DNA from: Reticulascus tulasneorum
Taxonomy: Eukaryota > Ascomycota > Sordariomycetes > Glomerellales > Reticulascaceae
Reading direction: 5' to 3'
NCBI GenBank assembly: GCA_001557505.1
Contig: LSAX01000004.1
Span: 1,488,001-1,552,000 of the forward strand
DNA length: 64,000 nucleotides
Part shown: piece after piece, positions 1-12,153 of the stretch
How positions within the stretch are numbered: position 1 is the first letter of the stretch
Layout: each line of letters starts with the position of its first letter
Notes under the pieces: model-generated
The model's database searches: none
What the model saw: only the letters and a program-made list of their open reading frames with translations
Told to the model about the DNA's origin: nothing
Position numbers and translations under genes: made by a program

Positions 1-1149
1 TAATAATAAGGATTTTAATTAATAATAATAATAATAACTTATTTTTTATACTTTTTCTCTTACTAAGTTTCTAACTTTTACTTAATAAAAATATAAATAT
101 AAACGTTTTTAAGCTTTTATTTTTATTAGCTAATCTTTTATTATTAACCTTATGTTACCTATTTATTAAAAACGTAAATATCTTTATAACTTAAAGAAAT
201 ATAGCCGTAGTAGACTTTTTAATTATAATTATAATTAATAATAAATAGTTTTTTACGTTTATTAATCGTTTATTAATATATTAATAATAGATATTTTTAT
301 TTATATAATATAATATTAAGATTCCTGATCTTTTAGATGATAGAAGATACATACTTGCCAGACGCCCAGCGTAAATACTTATATTCTTTTTTCTTTTATC
401 TTAAAATATAATATTATTTATATATAATTAAAAAGTTATATCTTATTATTTTTTATCTTATTTTTAATATATGTTTAACATGGTTTTATTAAATATGTTA
501 TTATTTTTTATTATCTTATTTTATATATAACTTCTTATTTTTTTAATAATATTATATTATTATTTTCTAAGTATTTTCTAAATATTTTTTTAGTTTTTAA
601 ATATTATATTTTACTAGTTAGCTTACCTATTTAATTAGATAAAAAGGTTATTTTTAATCTAGTTTATAAGAAATAATATTTTCTATTTCTTATTTTTCTT
701 TTTCTGTTCTAAGTTAGGAAGGTATATTGATTTTTCGGTGTTTAGCTAGTTGGTTTAAGGTTTTAATGATAATATTAAGAAGATATTATATATTTTATAA
801 TATTTTTTAAGTAAAGATATTTTATATACTAAATTCTTGATTTTTTTGGTAATAATTATTTAGATAAATCTTAAGGTTAATTTCTTTATCTTTTTAAATT
901 AGAAAGTTTTTATTAAGAGTTTAATAATTTATCTAATTTTGAATTATATTTCTTTATATTTTATATTATAATATTTAGCTTATATTATAATGGTTATTTT
1001 TTAATATTTTTCTATTTGTTAATATAATTTCTTAATAATCGTTAATTATTTGTAGACCTTTTAATATTTTATTTTTATATTTATAAAGATATATTTAATT
1101 ATATAAAGGTAATAACTTAATAAAGTTTATAATAAAGAGATATTAATTA

Positions 1150-1700
1150 AGTTATATTTATTATTATTATATATAAACTTAGTTTTAAGTAGTTAAATTA
1201 CTTATTAGTTTAATGATATAATAATATTAATTTGTAAATATTTTTTAATGATTAATATATTTATTTTGTTTAGTTATTAATTGAAAAGTGGTATGTGGTA
1301 GATAGCTGTTATTTAATTGTTTTCTCTTTATAAAACTTTTATTAAAATTAGCTTATAAATAGTTTATTTTTATCTTTAATGATCTTTTTAAGCGTTTTGA
1401 ATTTATATTTGATTTTCTTGTAGAATATTTAGGTTAAGCTTATTATATTTAATATCTTTTTTATTATTATAAATAACGTTATCTTTATAAAATGTTTTAT
1501 TATAATTAAGATAATATTATATTTTTTTATTTTATTATAAAGGTTTATTAATAAGTTTATAATAAAATCTAAGCTAATTTCTTAAAAAAGATAAATTAAT
1601 AATGATAATAATTATAATTTGTTATATAGTTTATATTTTAATAGTTATATTTCTTAATATATTAAATAATTAATAATATATTCTTAAACGTCTGTTAAGA
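1150..1700 (-). pseudogene. Gypsy integrase core remnant
   Basis: This stretch aligns base for base, with scattered transitions, to the plus-strand integrase at 24950-25460. That copy preserves the TNGQ-type block of the DDE integrase core more clearly. A chromodomain-like tail follows at about 720-570. Stop codons interrupt every frame. Confidence 0.65.
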
Positions 1701-2939
1701 TTCTTTTTTAATAGAATTTTTAAGAGATTAAGTTTATTAATTTATATATTTTTAAATATCTTATTTTTATATTATTATAATAATATTATAATATCTTTTT
1801 TTTAAAGCTTTTTATTTTAAGATTATTAATTTATCTTTATAAAATAATATACTTTAAAGGTCTATTATATACTTTATTTACTTATTATTACCTTAATAAA
1901 TATTTTTTAAGATATTTATATAATAAATATTTATCTTTTATAACTTTTATATTAGGTCTTTTAGGTTTTTATTTGTTAAAAGTTAATATATTTTTTCTTT
2001 TTTAAATAAGATTTTTAATATTAATTATAAGATCTTTTATATTAGTCTTACGGCCTCTTCTTTGGTTATTTATCATCGTCTTATTATTAAAGATTTTACT
2101 TTTCTCTTATAAAAGTATCTAATTATAATAATAATAATATCTATATTATCTTTATAGATTTAGAAAGATATTTATATTATTTATATATATATTTTTATTA
2201 AGAGAAAATCTAATTAGATCCATATGATTTATTAGTAAATACTTAGTAAGATCTTATTTATTAAAGTTAACTTTTTTATTAACGTTAATATTATATTATA
2301 ATATATTATTTTTCTTATTATATAATCTAACTTTCTAGATATCTTGTTAATTAGGTTTATTTTCCTTAATTAATATTAAATATTAAAGTTAAATATAGAT
2401 AATTTATATACCTATTAGGTAAGTTATTTATAAAGGTTTTATATAAAGATAACGATGATTTTTTTAAGCGTTTAATAATTTATTAATATTATAAAGTAAT
2501 TTTTTAGCTTTTCTAAATAATATTTTTAATATTTTAAACTTTTTATAATAATAAATAATGTTTATTAATCTATTATTTAACATTCTTTTATTTTTATAAA
2601 TTTATATAATTAATAAGCGATTAGTTATTATTATCTTTTTATTAAATATAATAATATTTTTAAAATTATTTTAAATAAAATATTTATTTCTACCTAAGTT
2701 AATAATCTTAAATCTTAATATTAGAAAACAATAATTAAAATAAATATAAATTTAATCTTATTAAACGTTTTTTATATTTTTCTTAATTATATAAATTTTC
2801 CTTTTTTTATATCTTTTATATTTCTTTTTAATAAGGTTAATATCAAAAAAATAATATAAAAATATCTTTTTATAAACTTCTAATAGAAGTTTGTAAATCT
2901 TGAGAATATTTATATATCTCTAAATGATTTTAATAATTA

Positions 2940-3540
2940 CTATTTAGCAACCATTTATATTTTATTTAGGTTTATAATAATATCTTCTTTATTAATAATA
3001 AACTTTAAAAATTCTACTTAATCTTAATAGAAAATATATTTAGATAATTTTATATAAAATTAAGCTTTTTTTAGTTTTCTTAATATTTCTTTCAGATATT
3101 AAGTATATTTTTTTCTACTTTATAAAAATATTAAGATATTATCTAAATAAATAATATAATAAATATTTAAAATATTAGTTAACGTTTAATATATATACGT
3201 TTAAAATATAATTAAGATATTAATAAGTTTAAATGGTATTATTATATATTTAAAATGATTATATCTTATATAGAAAATAGTCTTTTAATAATTATTCTTT
3301 TTAATTTTAACTTAATAATAAATATCTTATAGGTCTAATTTATTAAACTATTTTATTTTTACTAATTAGTCTAATAGTTTTTTAATAATAATAATAAATA
3401 TCTATTTTTTATTATGATAACGTTTAGTTTTTAATGATCTATATATAACCTTAATATATTATCTTTTTTAAATATAAATAAGATAAATAAGTTAGTTAAG
3501 CTAACTAATTTCTAAATCTACTTATTTATTAATATATTAG
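2940..3540 (-). pseudogene. Gypsy reverse transcriptase remnant
   Basis: The minus-strand reading contains the ordered Ty3/Gypsy RT landmarks: a KNRYPLPLL-like block, a TKLDL-like block carrying the first catalytic aspartate, a YGHFEY/MPFGL-like block and a VYLDNILIFS-like block. It is broken by many TAA/TAG codons that fit C-to-T change at CAA/CAG. The copy cannot be functional. Confidence 0.75.
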
Positions 3541-4022
3541 TAAGATATTGTTATAATTTTACCTTTTAAGGTTTTAATAACAGGTAGATTAGCTTAAACG
3601 GTGGCTTTTTATTATCTTATATATTAATTAAGTATTTTACGTTAGGTAATATAAGGATAGTTTTTACTAAGTCTTCGGTAAAAGCTGGTTTTTCTTTTTA
3701 GAGTTCTAATAAGAGCTTTATAATCTCTTTAATATCTAGTTTATTAATAATAAAGATTAACAACTTTTTTAGGTTTAAAGTTATTATTATAAAGTATATT
3801 ATATAGGTATAATTTTATTTAATAATAAGTTCGTAAGTAAAATCTAATATATTAATAATTAAGATCTTTTTAAATTATTATATATAATTATTTATATTAA
3901 TTATAATATCTTTATCTTTTATATTAACCATAGATAATAATAATAACAGGCTTCTTAATAATCTATCTATGGTGATAAATAATTATTAGAGTATATATAT
4001 CTTTTTCCGGTTATCTTAGAGG

Positions 4023-4030
4023 TGGAATAT
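4023..4030. repeat. Target-site duplication, left copy, of hAT element A
   Basis: The 8-mer TGGAATAT abuts the left end of element A and recurs exactly at 7812-7819 next to its right end. Eight base pairs is the hAT-family duplication length. Confidence 0.9.
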
Positions 4031-7000
4031 CAGGGTTGTGATTTTAGTTAGTCAGTCTAATTATATAAGTGATTAAGACTAATTTAGTTAGTCTTATAAG
4101 TGATTAAGACTGACTAAAAAAAATATAATAACTGACTAAATTTGACTAAGACTGATTAAGACTAACTAAAATTGACTAAATTAGTCTAATATAATAATGT
4201 TAATTATATAATAAATTTAATTAACTTAATAAAATAAATAATTTAATAAAATAAATAATTTAATAAAATAAATAACTTAATAAGATAATTAACTTAATAA
4301 GATAATTAACTTAATAAGATAATTAACTTAATAAGATAATTAACTTAATAAGATAATTAACTTAATAAGATAATTAACTTAATAAGATAATTAACTTAAT
4401 AAGATAATTAACTTAATAAGATAATTAACTTAATAAGATAATTAACTTAATAAGATAATTAACTTAATAAGATAATTAACTTAGTAAAATAAATAAATAA
4501 ATATTTATTTAATAAAATATAAAAATAACTAATTATCTAATTTTTCTAATTATAATTCTAACTTTTTAATATCTTTAATTTTCCAGCTTTTTAATAATAT
4601 AAATTGTTTAATTATATCTAGATTTAGTTTATTTCGGTTTTTAATAATAATATTATTTCCTATAAAGAAAGTACGTTTAATAGAAATAGAAGTAGTTAGA
4701 ATAGCTAATATTCTTCTAATTAAAATACTTAATATAGGAAATCGAGTAATATTATTTTTCTAAAATTCTAAAAGCTTGACTTATAATATTAATATTAATA
4801 TATAATAATAATTAAATATTTAAATTAAAAGTTTAATTTACTTTTTTATTTATTATACTCTTTTTAAGATATATAATATATTATTTTTCTATATTTCCTT
4901 AACTTATATATATATTATCTTCAGAATCAGAATTTAAAAATTGTTGAGAATTATAATTATCGTTATTTAATTTATCAAAAGATTCGTTAAAAATATTATT
5001 AACTTAAGGATTAATTTCGGTTTTTAACTTATTAATTAATATTAATATAAATAAAAAAATTAAATAATTAAATAAAATAATTAATAACTTATTTTAAATA
5101 TTTAATCTTAAATAAATTACTTATATCTTTAGTAATATTAGGATAAAAATATAATAAACCTTTTTTATTAAAATGACTTAGTTTAAGTTTAAGGTTTAAT
5201 ATAAGTTTTAATAAATAAGGTTTATAATGGTTTATTAAATTAGAAGTTAATTTTCTAAGAAAATATTTTTCTAATTTAATAATGTTAGTTTGAATAGCTA
5301 TAATAAAGCTATTATAATAATTTTTCTATTTTAAGATTAATATTTATTAACTTAAAATTAATATTAAAATAACTTATTAAATTAAGATTTCGTCGATTAG
5401 ACTTTTTATATTTATTAATAAGAGATTCTAATTTATTATATATTTGATAAATATATAATAAACCTTTTTAAAGTGTAATATAAGACTCTCTTTATAATTT
5501 AATAGAAGGTTTAACGAATATTTTAAATATAGTTTTTAAGTTTATTAAAGAATTTTATTTAAAATTTGTTAAAAAAGTCTTTTTAAATTCTCGATTTGTT
5601 ATATTATTTACGATATATATTAAAACGTGTTTTAATTTGAGATTAGTATTAATTATATAATAAGTTAAGTTTTAGCGAGTAATATTATCTATTTAAATTA
5701 ATTAATAGATAAATAAATAGATAAATATAATATTAAAATATAAACTTACTAAAAAGTATTTATTTAATATTATAATCTGATATTATAATTCCTTCTTTTT
5801 TATATTTATTAATACTTTTTAATAATAATTTTCGATTTTCTTATGTATATTTAATTAAAATAGCGATTTTTCGTAATTTAGAAGTTATATCTATAATTTA
5901 ATTAGTAAATTAAAATTTAATTTAAAAAACATATAAGAAAACTTATTAATATTAGATATATCTTCTTCTATATTTATATTTTTATCTAGATTATTTATAT
6001 AATCTAATAGTTAATTTTCCGTATTTTGATTTAAAATATAATTTTATAAAATATCTTATGTTATTATATTTATAATATGCGTAATATATCTAATATTATT
6101 TAAAAACTCTTTATTAAAAGATTTATAATAATTCTTTTTAAAAGTATTAATAAATGTATTATTATTTGTTACGTTATCTTGTGTAATATTATAATAAAAT
6201 AAAACTTACTTATAAATAATAGATAATTTTAAACTTGGATAACTAGTTAATATATTTATAAATCTATTATAGATATATAAACTAATATGACTTTTAGTTA
6301 ATTCTTTAAAGCTAATTAACTTATAGTTAATTTTAAAAGCCGAATTAATATATATTAGTATAATATTAATATAAGATGTTTGCGTAATAGAAGTCTAAAT
6401 ATTAAAAGTTAAAGAAAATAAACCATTATTTAGAATGTTATTTTCTAAATTAATATTTAAAATTGATAAATGGCTATTAAAAATATTATCTAAAATATTT
6501 TTAATTTTCTATTTATTAATAATTGGTGAAAATCTATATTAAAATTAGTATTAAATTAATTTTATAAGTTTTTATATAAAATAACTTACTTATTATAATA
6601 ATTTAATAATTCTTTAAATGAATTTGAGTTTAAAATATTAAACGATAAATTATTTTTAATAATAAAATTTAAAATTTTATTATAAGCTTCGTCTTCTTTG
6701 AAATCCGTTATTATATTATTTCGAGGTCGTTTTCGGCTTTCTAATGGTATATTAAAAAACCTTTGAATAGGTGGTATAATAGATTCTAAAATAATTAATA
6801 TTAATTAAAAATTTAAATAATTAAATAATTTAAAAACTTACTTTTTTGTCTAGTTTTTTCACTATCCTTATTATAAGCAATATTAAGGTGTTTAATTCGA
6901 TAATATCGTGCATAGTTTGATGTTTGAAATCTAATAATTTGTTCTATTTTCTTAAAAGAACAACTATAATTAATATTAGTATATTAGTTAATATATTAAG

Positions 7001-7811
7001 CAAAATAATAACTTATGTAGTATAAGAAATTAACATTTCTCTATCTTTATTATAATTAATTGGTAATAAAGACTGTTTAAATAAATTATTCATAAAGATA
7101 TAAACGTTTGTTTCATTATCTGGCTTTAATTTATAGCTTTCTTTATTATATTTAGAATTTTGAAAATTATTAATATTAATATTAATAATATTATTAACTT
7201 CTTTAATATCTGAATTTAAAGAGCTTGAAATAGAAGTGTTTTGATTTGTAATAAAAGAAGAATCTATTTTTAAATTTAAAAAATAGAATTTTAATAATAA
7301 GTTTTAAAGTTTATAATAAAAGTAAAAATAATAATAATATAAAACTTAGTTAGAATTAAGTATTAAACCTAAAAAGTAAAGAAAAGACTTTATATTTATA
7401 ATAAAAGCTTAAATTTCTATTAAATTCTTTAAGATTCTTTATATTAATAATTATTTTTTAGTAATTTCTAATAGATTTTTTAGATTATTAATACTTAATA
7501 ATATTAATTTAAATAAAAATTCTTATTTATTATTATGTTTTAATATTAAAACTTTATTTCTATTTATATCTCTTATTAAATATCTTTATTAATATGTCTT
7601 AATATTATTAAATATTTTATTAAATATTTTTATTAAGACTAATTTAATCAATTTAATCAGTCTTAATCATTCAAATTAAATTTTAGTTAGTTAAATAACT
7701 AACTAAGACTGACTAAAATTTTAAAAAATCAGTCAGGCTTATGAATTTGACTAAGAATGACTAGAAAATACTGAATTTGACTAAAGACTAAAGACTAAAA
7801 TCACAACTTTG
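4031..7811 (-). mobile_element. hAT DNA transposon A, full length, RIP-degraded
   Basis: This 3,781-bp element starts CAGGGTTGTGATTTTAGT and its right end, reverse-complemented, reads CAAAGTTGTGATTTTAGT. Short GACTAA-type repeats fill both subterminal regions. A minus-strand transposase gene with several introns is recognisable: an N-terminal reading beginning MDSSFITNQNTS near 7270, a BED-like zinc finger before 6850 (Cys-Ser-Phe ... His-Tyr-Arg-Ile-Lys-His), the RNase H-like core, and the C-terminal dimerisation region toward 4550-5100. It is inserted between the protease and RT parts of Gypsy copy 1. It shows the same C-to-T decay as its host and is inactive. Confidence 0.88.
4201..4490. 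repeat. 17-bp tandem repeat in hAT-A 3' subterminal region
   Basis: About 12 to 13 head-to-tail copies of ATAATTAACTTAATAAG fill 4273-4489. Diverged units based on TTAATAAAATAAATAAT precede them from about 4201. The array lies just inside the left (transposase 3') end. Element D carries a related 17-bp array at the same relative position. Confidence 0.85.
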
Positions 7812-9370
7812 TGGAATATTAACTAGAAACAGCTTAGTTATTTCGTTGGCTAGTTATTAAATATGTGGATTATAAACGTTAATATATTCGTTAGTTTTAA
7901 CCTTAATTAGTTTATTAAGCCTTAGTTAATAATATTTATTATTATTTCTATATTTATCTTAACTTTTAGCTTAATTTTAACGTTTTTTTAGATTATGAAC
8001 GTATATTTTTAAATGGTTTTATTAATTTTAATTAAGTTTTTAAGTTTAAATATAAAGATATTTATTATTTTCTTTATATTAACTTATTTTTTAAGTTTTA
8101 TATGTTTATAAAATTATTATTTTCTATTAGAATGATATTTTATATTTTTATTTTATTTTTATAATCTTTTTATTTATTAATTATCTTATTATAATAATTT
8201 ATTATAAAATAATTAGGCTTTTTATATTAGTAATATTTAAAGGTTATATCTTTTCTACTTTATTTTATAGGTTTAATAAAGCTTATTTATTAACTTTTTT
8301 AATTTTAAAATATAAGGTTAAAATAACTTCTTTTATATTACCTTAGTAATTTTTTCTACCCTGGCTACGTTTTTAATAAGATGTTATTAACTATTTATTA
8401 TTTTATAATAATTTTATAGTCTTTTCTTAAGAATAACCTTTTTATAGGTTTTTAAGATCTTAGAAAAATATATTTAAATATATTTATTTTTAGCTTTTTA
8501 AGTATATACTTTTTAACTTTATCTAGATATTCTTTATTTTATAAATTAGATTTTTAAAAATAATCTTAAAAATATTAAGTTTTTTTAAATATTATTTAAA
8601 TAGGTTTTCTAATTTATATTAATAATTTTAAATATTTATTTTTTATTTTTTATTTTTATTAAATATTTAGAGAATATTTGATTATCTTTAATAAAATATT
8701 AAAAGGTTTTTTCTAGGTTTTTATTTATAATTTTAAAGTTTTTTTTAGAACTTTTTATCTTTTAGTTTTTTTAAGATATATTTTTACTAAATAAAATTTA
8801 AATAATTAACTTATTATAAAATATATAAAAGTCTTTTATCTTATATTTTTTAATTTAAGAAGGTTTTATAATTTTATTAATTAATTTATAACTTATTAAT
8901 AAAAATTAATATCGATTATTATATTTATTATCTTAATATATTATCTTTATATATTTTATATATTTCTTTTACTATTTATATTTAGTCTTTAATTTATATA
9001 TTTATAATTATATACTTTAAGGTCTTATAGTTATATATAAAAAGTTTTTTATATATATAAGATGTTTATATTATTAATATTATATAATTAGTAAATATCT
9101 AGAAAATCTCTTTTTAAGTTTATATAATTTATAATATTACTTATAAGATATCTTTTTAAAATAAGTCTCTTATATAGGTTAATATATTAAGTTTATCTTT
9201 TAAGTTTGATATTATTTAGCTTATATTAACGTTATATATTATTAATGATTATTCGCTTAAAGCTAGCTTAATCTTTATCGACTTAAAGGTTAATATATTT
9301 ATAATTAACTTAATCTATTAAAATATTATCTTTTAGCTTAATCTCTTTAAGAAAATAGAAATTAAAGAAT
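7812..9370 (-). mobile_element. Gypsy copy 1, gag-protease part
   Basis: This is the upstream half of the minus-strand Gypsy relic, separated from 1-4030 by hAT-A. It begins with the second copy of the TGGAATAT duplication (7812-7819). Minus-strand readings have the lysine-rich, weakly conserved character of gag and protease, all interrupted by TAA/TAG. Its identity rests mainly on position between the presumed 5' LTR (9371-9580) and the RT. Confidence 0.6.
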
Positions 9371-9580
9371 TATAAAAGAACTAACTAAAGGTTATAGTTA
9401 AAGAAAAAGATAAGCATTTTATAATTATTATATTAAATATTACTCTTATTATAAGATTTTAACTTACCTCTTAAGTCTCGTTGGGGTAAGTTTCATTATT
9501 TTTAAAAGTTTAACCTGATTATTTTGCTAAGTGTTTGTTTAAAGCTTAATAGCCTTTAGCTTGTTAAAACCTTTATAATT
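9371..9580 (-). repeat. Candidate 5' LTR of Gypsy copy 1 (210 bp)
   Basis: Reverse-complemented, this 210-bp block matches 32147-32356 over its whole length, and both matches stop at the same points. Here it lies 5' of the gag-pol relic; at 32147 it lies 3' of the integrase of the other copy. That is the arrangement expected of an LTR. The canonical TG and CA termini are not preserved, which RIP could explain. Confidence 0.6.
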
Positions 9581-10257
9581 TATTAATTATTTTATTAAAC
9601 ATTAAAATAAAAAATAAAAATAAAAACAGTTATAACCACTATGATAAACAGAAGAGAAATTTTTAAAATAATTATATAATTATATATTTAATTTTATTTG
9701 ATAATTAATAATAATTAATATTAATTAATAATGTTTAATTCATTTTATTATATTATTATTTTATTATTAATAAAATTATATTTATATATTTTAAATAAAT
9801 CTTTGTTTATTATTTTATATGTTTTATTAGAAAATTAGATAATATAAATAAATTAACTAAAAAATAATAATCTTTAAAATCTTATATATATATATATAAT
9901 TAATAAAAGTTATATTAACAATTTATATAATCTTTTTTAAGATCTTTTAATTATTAATAATTTATTTAAAATTAATTATAATTTATTAATATTATCTATT
10001 ATAATAATAAGCTTAATTAATTATATATTATAATTTACTTTTATAAATTTATAATATAAATATTATTCTTATATAAAACTTAAAAATATTTTTATATTAT
10101 TTTAAAAATAAAGATTTATTATATTAACTTAATAAAAGGTTTATTTAAATTTTATAAAATTAGTTTAAATAAAATTAAATACATTTTAATAAAAATAAGT
10201 AGTTTTATATAAAAAATGTTATTATATTTATTAATAATCTTATATAAATATTAAGAT
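9581..10257. other. AT-rich tract, no feature recognised
   Basis: Nearly pure A/T sequence lies between the presumed LTR of Gypsy copy 1 and the left end of hAT-B. I see no terminal repeats or protein similarity. It is presumably the site into which B inserted. Confidence 0.6.
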
Positions 10258-11601
10258 CAAAGTTATAAGATTAATTAATAATTATTAATTATTAATTAGT
10301 TATTAATTAACTAATATAGTTTTAATTAGATTATTAACTAAATTAACTAAACTAATATTATTAAAGTTATAAATTAATTTTATTCTTTTATAAATCAAAA
10401 TTTAGAATTTTTATTTGTTTATAAATTAAAATTTATAATTTATTTCATTTTTATATTTTATATTTTCATATTATAATAATAGATTCTTTTTATAATAAAT
10501 TAAGTTCTAATTTAAAATCTAATTTTAAAACTAACTTATTTTCAACATAATCAACTTCATCATAACAAAATACCGTTAATTTATCTATTTTAATTATTTA
10601 TAAAGATTTTTTATATAATAAAAACTCTTTTAAATTAAAAGATGATAAAGATTTTAAAATATATATATTTAAAAATAGGTTATTTATTTGTTTTTTATTA
10701 AATATCGATTTAATAAAAAACAAGAAATATTTATTAAATTTATTATATAAGTATTTTTATGTTTATATAATTTATATTATTATTAAATTATATAAATATT
10801 ATATAACTATTATTAATTTATTTATTAGATATTCTTATTTAAAAATCGATAAAATTAAAAGTTTTTAAGTTTCTAATTTTATTTAATATTATGAATATAA
10901 ACATTTAAATATAATTTATAAAAAAAATGAAAAAAAACATATTAAAAAATAAGTTAAATATTTAATTTAATATTATAATAATATATATATAACTAACTAA
11001 CTAATTAATAAAATCATTTGTTAATAATAATAATATTTTAAGTTTTTTTAATAATTCTAATTAAAAATAAACTCGAAATAATATAATTACTAATTTTAAC
11101 AAAAATAAAACTTATAATAAAATATTAAACTTTATTATTAAAAATAAATTATCTTTTAATATTTTAAATTTAGAATCTTTTATAAATTTATTAAATTATT
11201 ATAATAAGTTAATAATTTAAATTTTAAATTTATAATTTATAATTTATTAATTAAATATAAAGTTATATTAGTTAATAATCGTTGGAAAATTAAAATAGTT
11301 TTAGAAATATTTGTAATAAAGCTTTATCTTTATTAAATAATTTATTAAATAAAAATATAAAAAGTTTAAAAAGTTTTTTTTTAACTTTTAATATTTGGAT
11401 TTTAAATATATAAATAGTTTATATTAATATTATATTAATTTTTATCGATGTTAATTATAATTTAAATTATAAATTAATTAGTTAGTTTTATTTATTTGTT
11501 TATTTTTATATTTTTTACTAATATTAATATATTTAATAAGATTTGAAGAATTAACTGAAAGTTATATTAGAATATATTTAAAAAGATTTTTTAAATATAG
11601 T
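10258..11601 (+). mobile_element. hAT transposon B, left arm only (F family)
   Basis: The left end CAAAGTTATAAGA equals the right end of element F (CAGGGTTGTGAGA) after three G-to-A changes, and the following subterminal sequence also matches F. The plus-strand 5' coding part, about 10480-10740, mirrors F at 23281-23540. The copy is cut at 11601 by the left end of element C, and no right arm is found in the window. The bases just before it, ATTAAGAT, are a candidate target duplication without a partner. Confidence 0.72.
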
Positions 11602-12140
11602 TAAGGTTGTGATTTTAATTAGTTAGTTTAGTCTTTATCTTGATTAAAACTAATTTAGTTAGTTTTTAACTTAATTAAACTAACTAAGAAAATTTTGAAG
11701 ACTAACTAAACTAATTAAGACTAATTAAAGATTAACTAAAAAAACTAAAAAAATTAAAAAAAAAATTAATAATTTAATATTAATCAAAATTGTTAATAAT
11801 AATAATTAATATTATAAATTAATTATTAAAATTTAATATTTTTAAGACTTAATAATAAATAAAACTATATAAAATCTTTTAAAATATAATTAAAATTAAC
11901 AATTATAAACTAATTATAAAACTTAAATATTATTAAAGCTTAATAATAAAATAAAATTATATAAAATCTTTTAAAATCTTTTAATTAAATATAAATAAAA
12001 TAAAAATTTCTAACTTTTAAACTTATTTTTTTATATCATTTTATATTTTAATATATTCTAATATATTAACTCTTTATTAGATTATCTTTTAACTTATATT
12101 AAAATATTTTAAAGTTTTTTTTAAAATGGATTTTTATAAC
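11602..12140 (+). mobile_element. hAT transposon C, left arm only (A/G family)
   Basis: The left end TAAGGTTGTGATTTTAATTA and the next 500 bases match the reverse-complemented right end of element G. The match reaches an AAAATGGAT start-codon context at 12126 that corresponds to the start of the G transposase. Coding sequence then breaks off and retroelement sequence begins. It is inserted in element B after AATATAGT and lacks a right arm. Confidence 0.7.
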
Positions 12141-12153
12141 GGAACAGGTTAGG

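Larger units (their letters stand above)
1..4030 (-). mobile_element. Ty3/Gypsy chromovirus relic, copy 1, 3' part (RT-RNaseH-integrase-chromodomain)
   Basis: This is a RIP-degraded Ty3/Gypsy polyprotein read on the minus strand. Ignoring TAA/TAG stops that look like deaminated CAA/CAG, reverse transcriptase is recognisable at about 3540-2940, including the segment leading to the VYLDN (YxDD-type) catalytic motif. RNase H and the zinc-binding integrase region follow, then the integrase core at about 1700-1150 and a chromodomain-like tail at about 720-570. The last 320 bases match the plus-strand copy at about 30170-30490, so the element runs past the left edge of the window. The upstream gag-protease part continues at 7812-9580, beyond inserted hAT element A. 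It is a pseudogene throughout; family assignment is secure, exact domain borders are not. Confidence 0.8.

Noticed and set aside
4273..4489. Regular 17-bp repeats that might suggest a CRISPR-like array
   Set aside because: Units are directly adjacent without spacers, lie inside a eukaryotic transposon, and are a simple tandem array.
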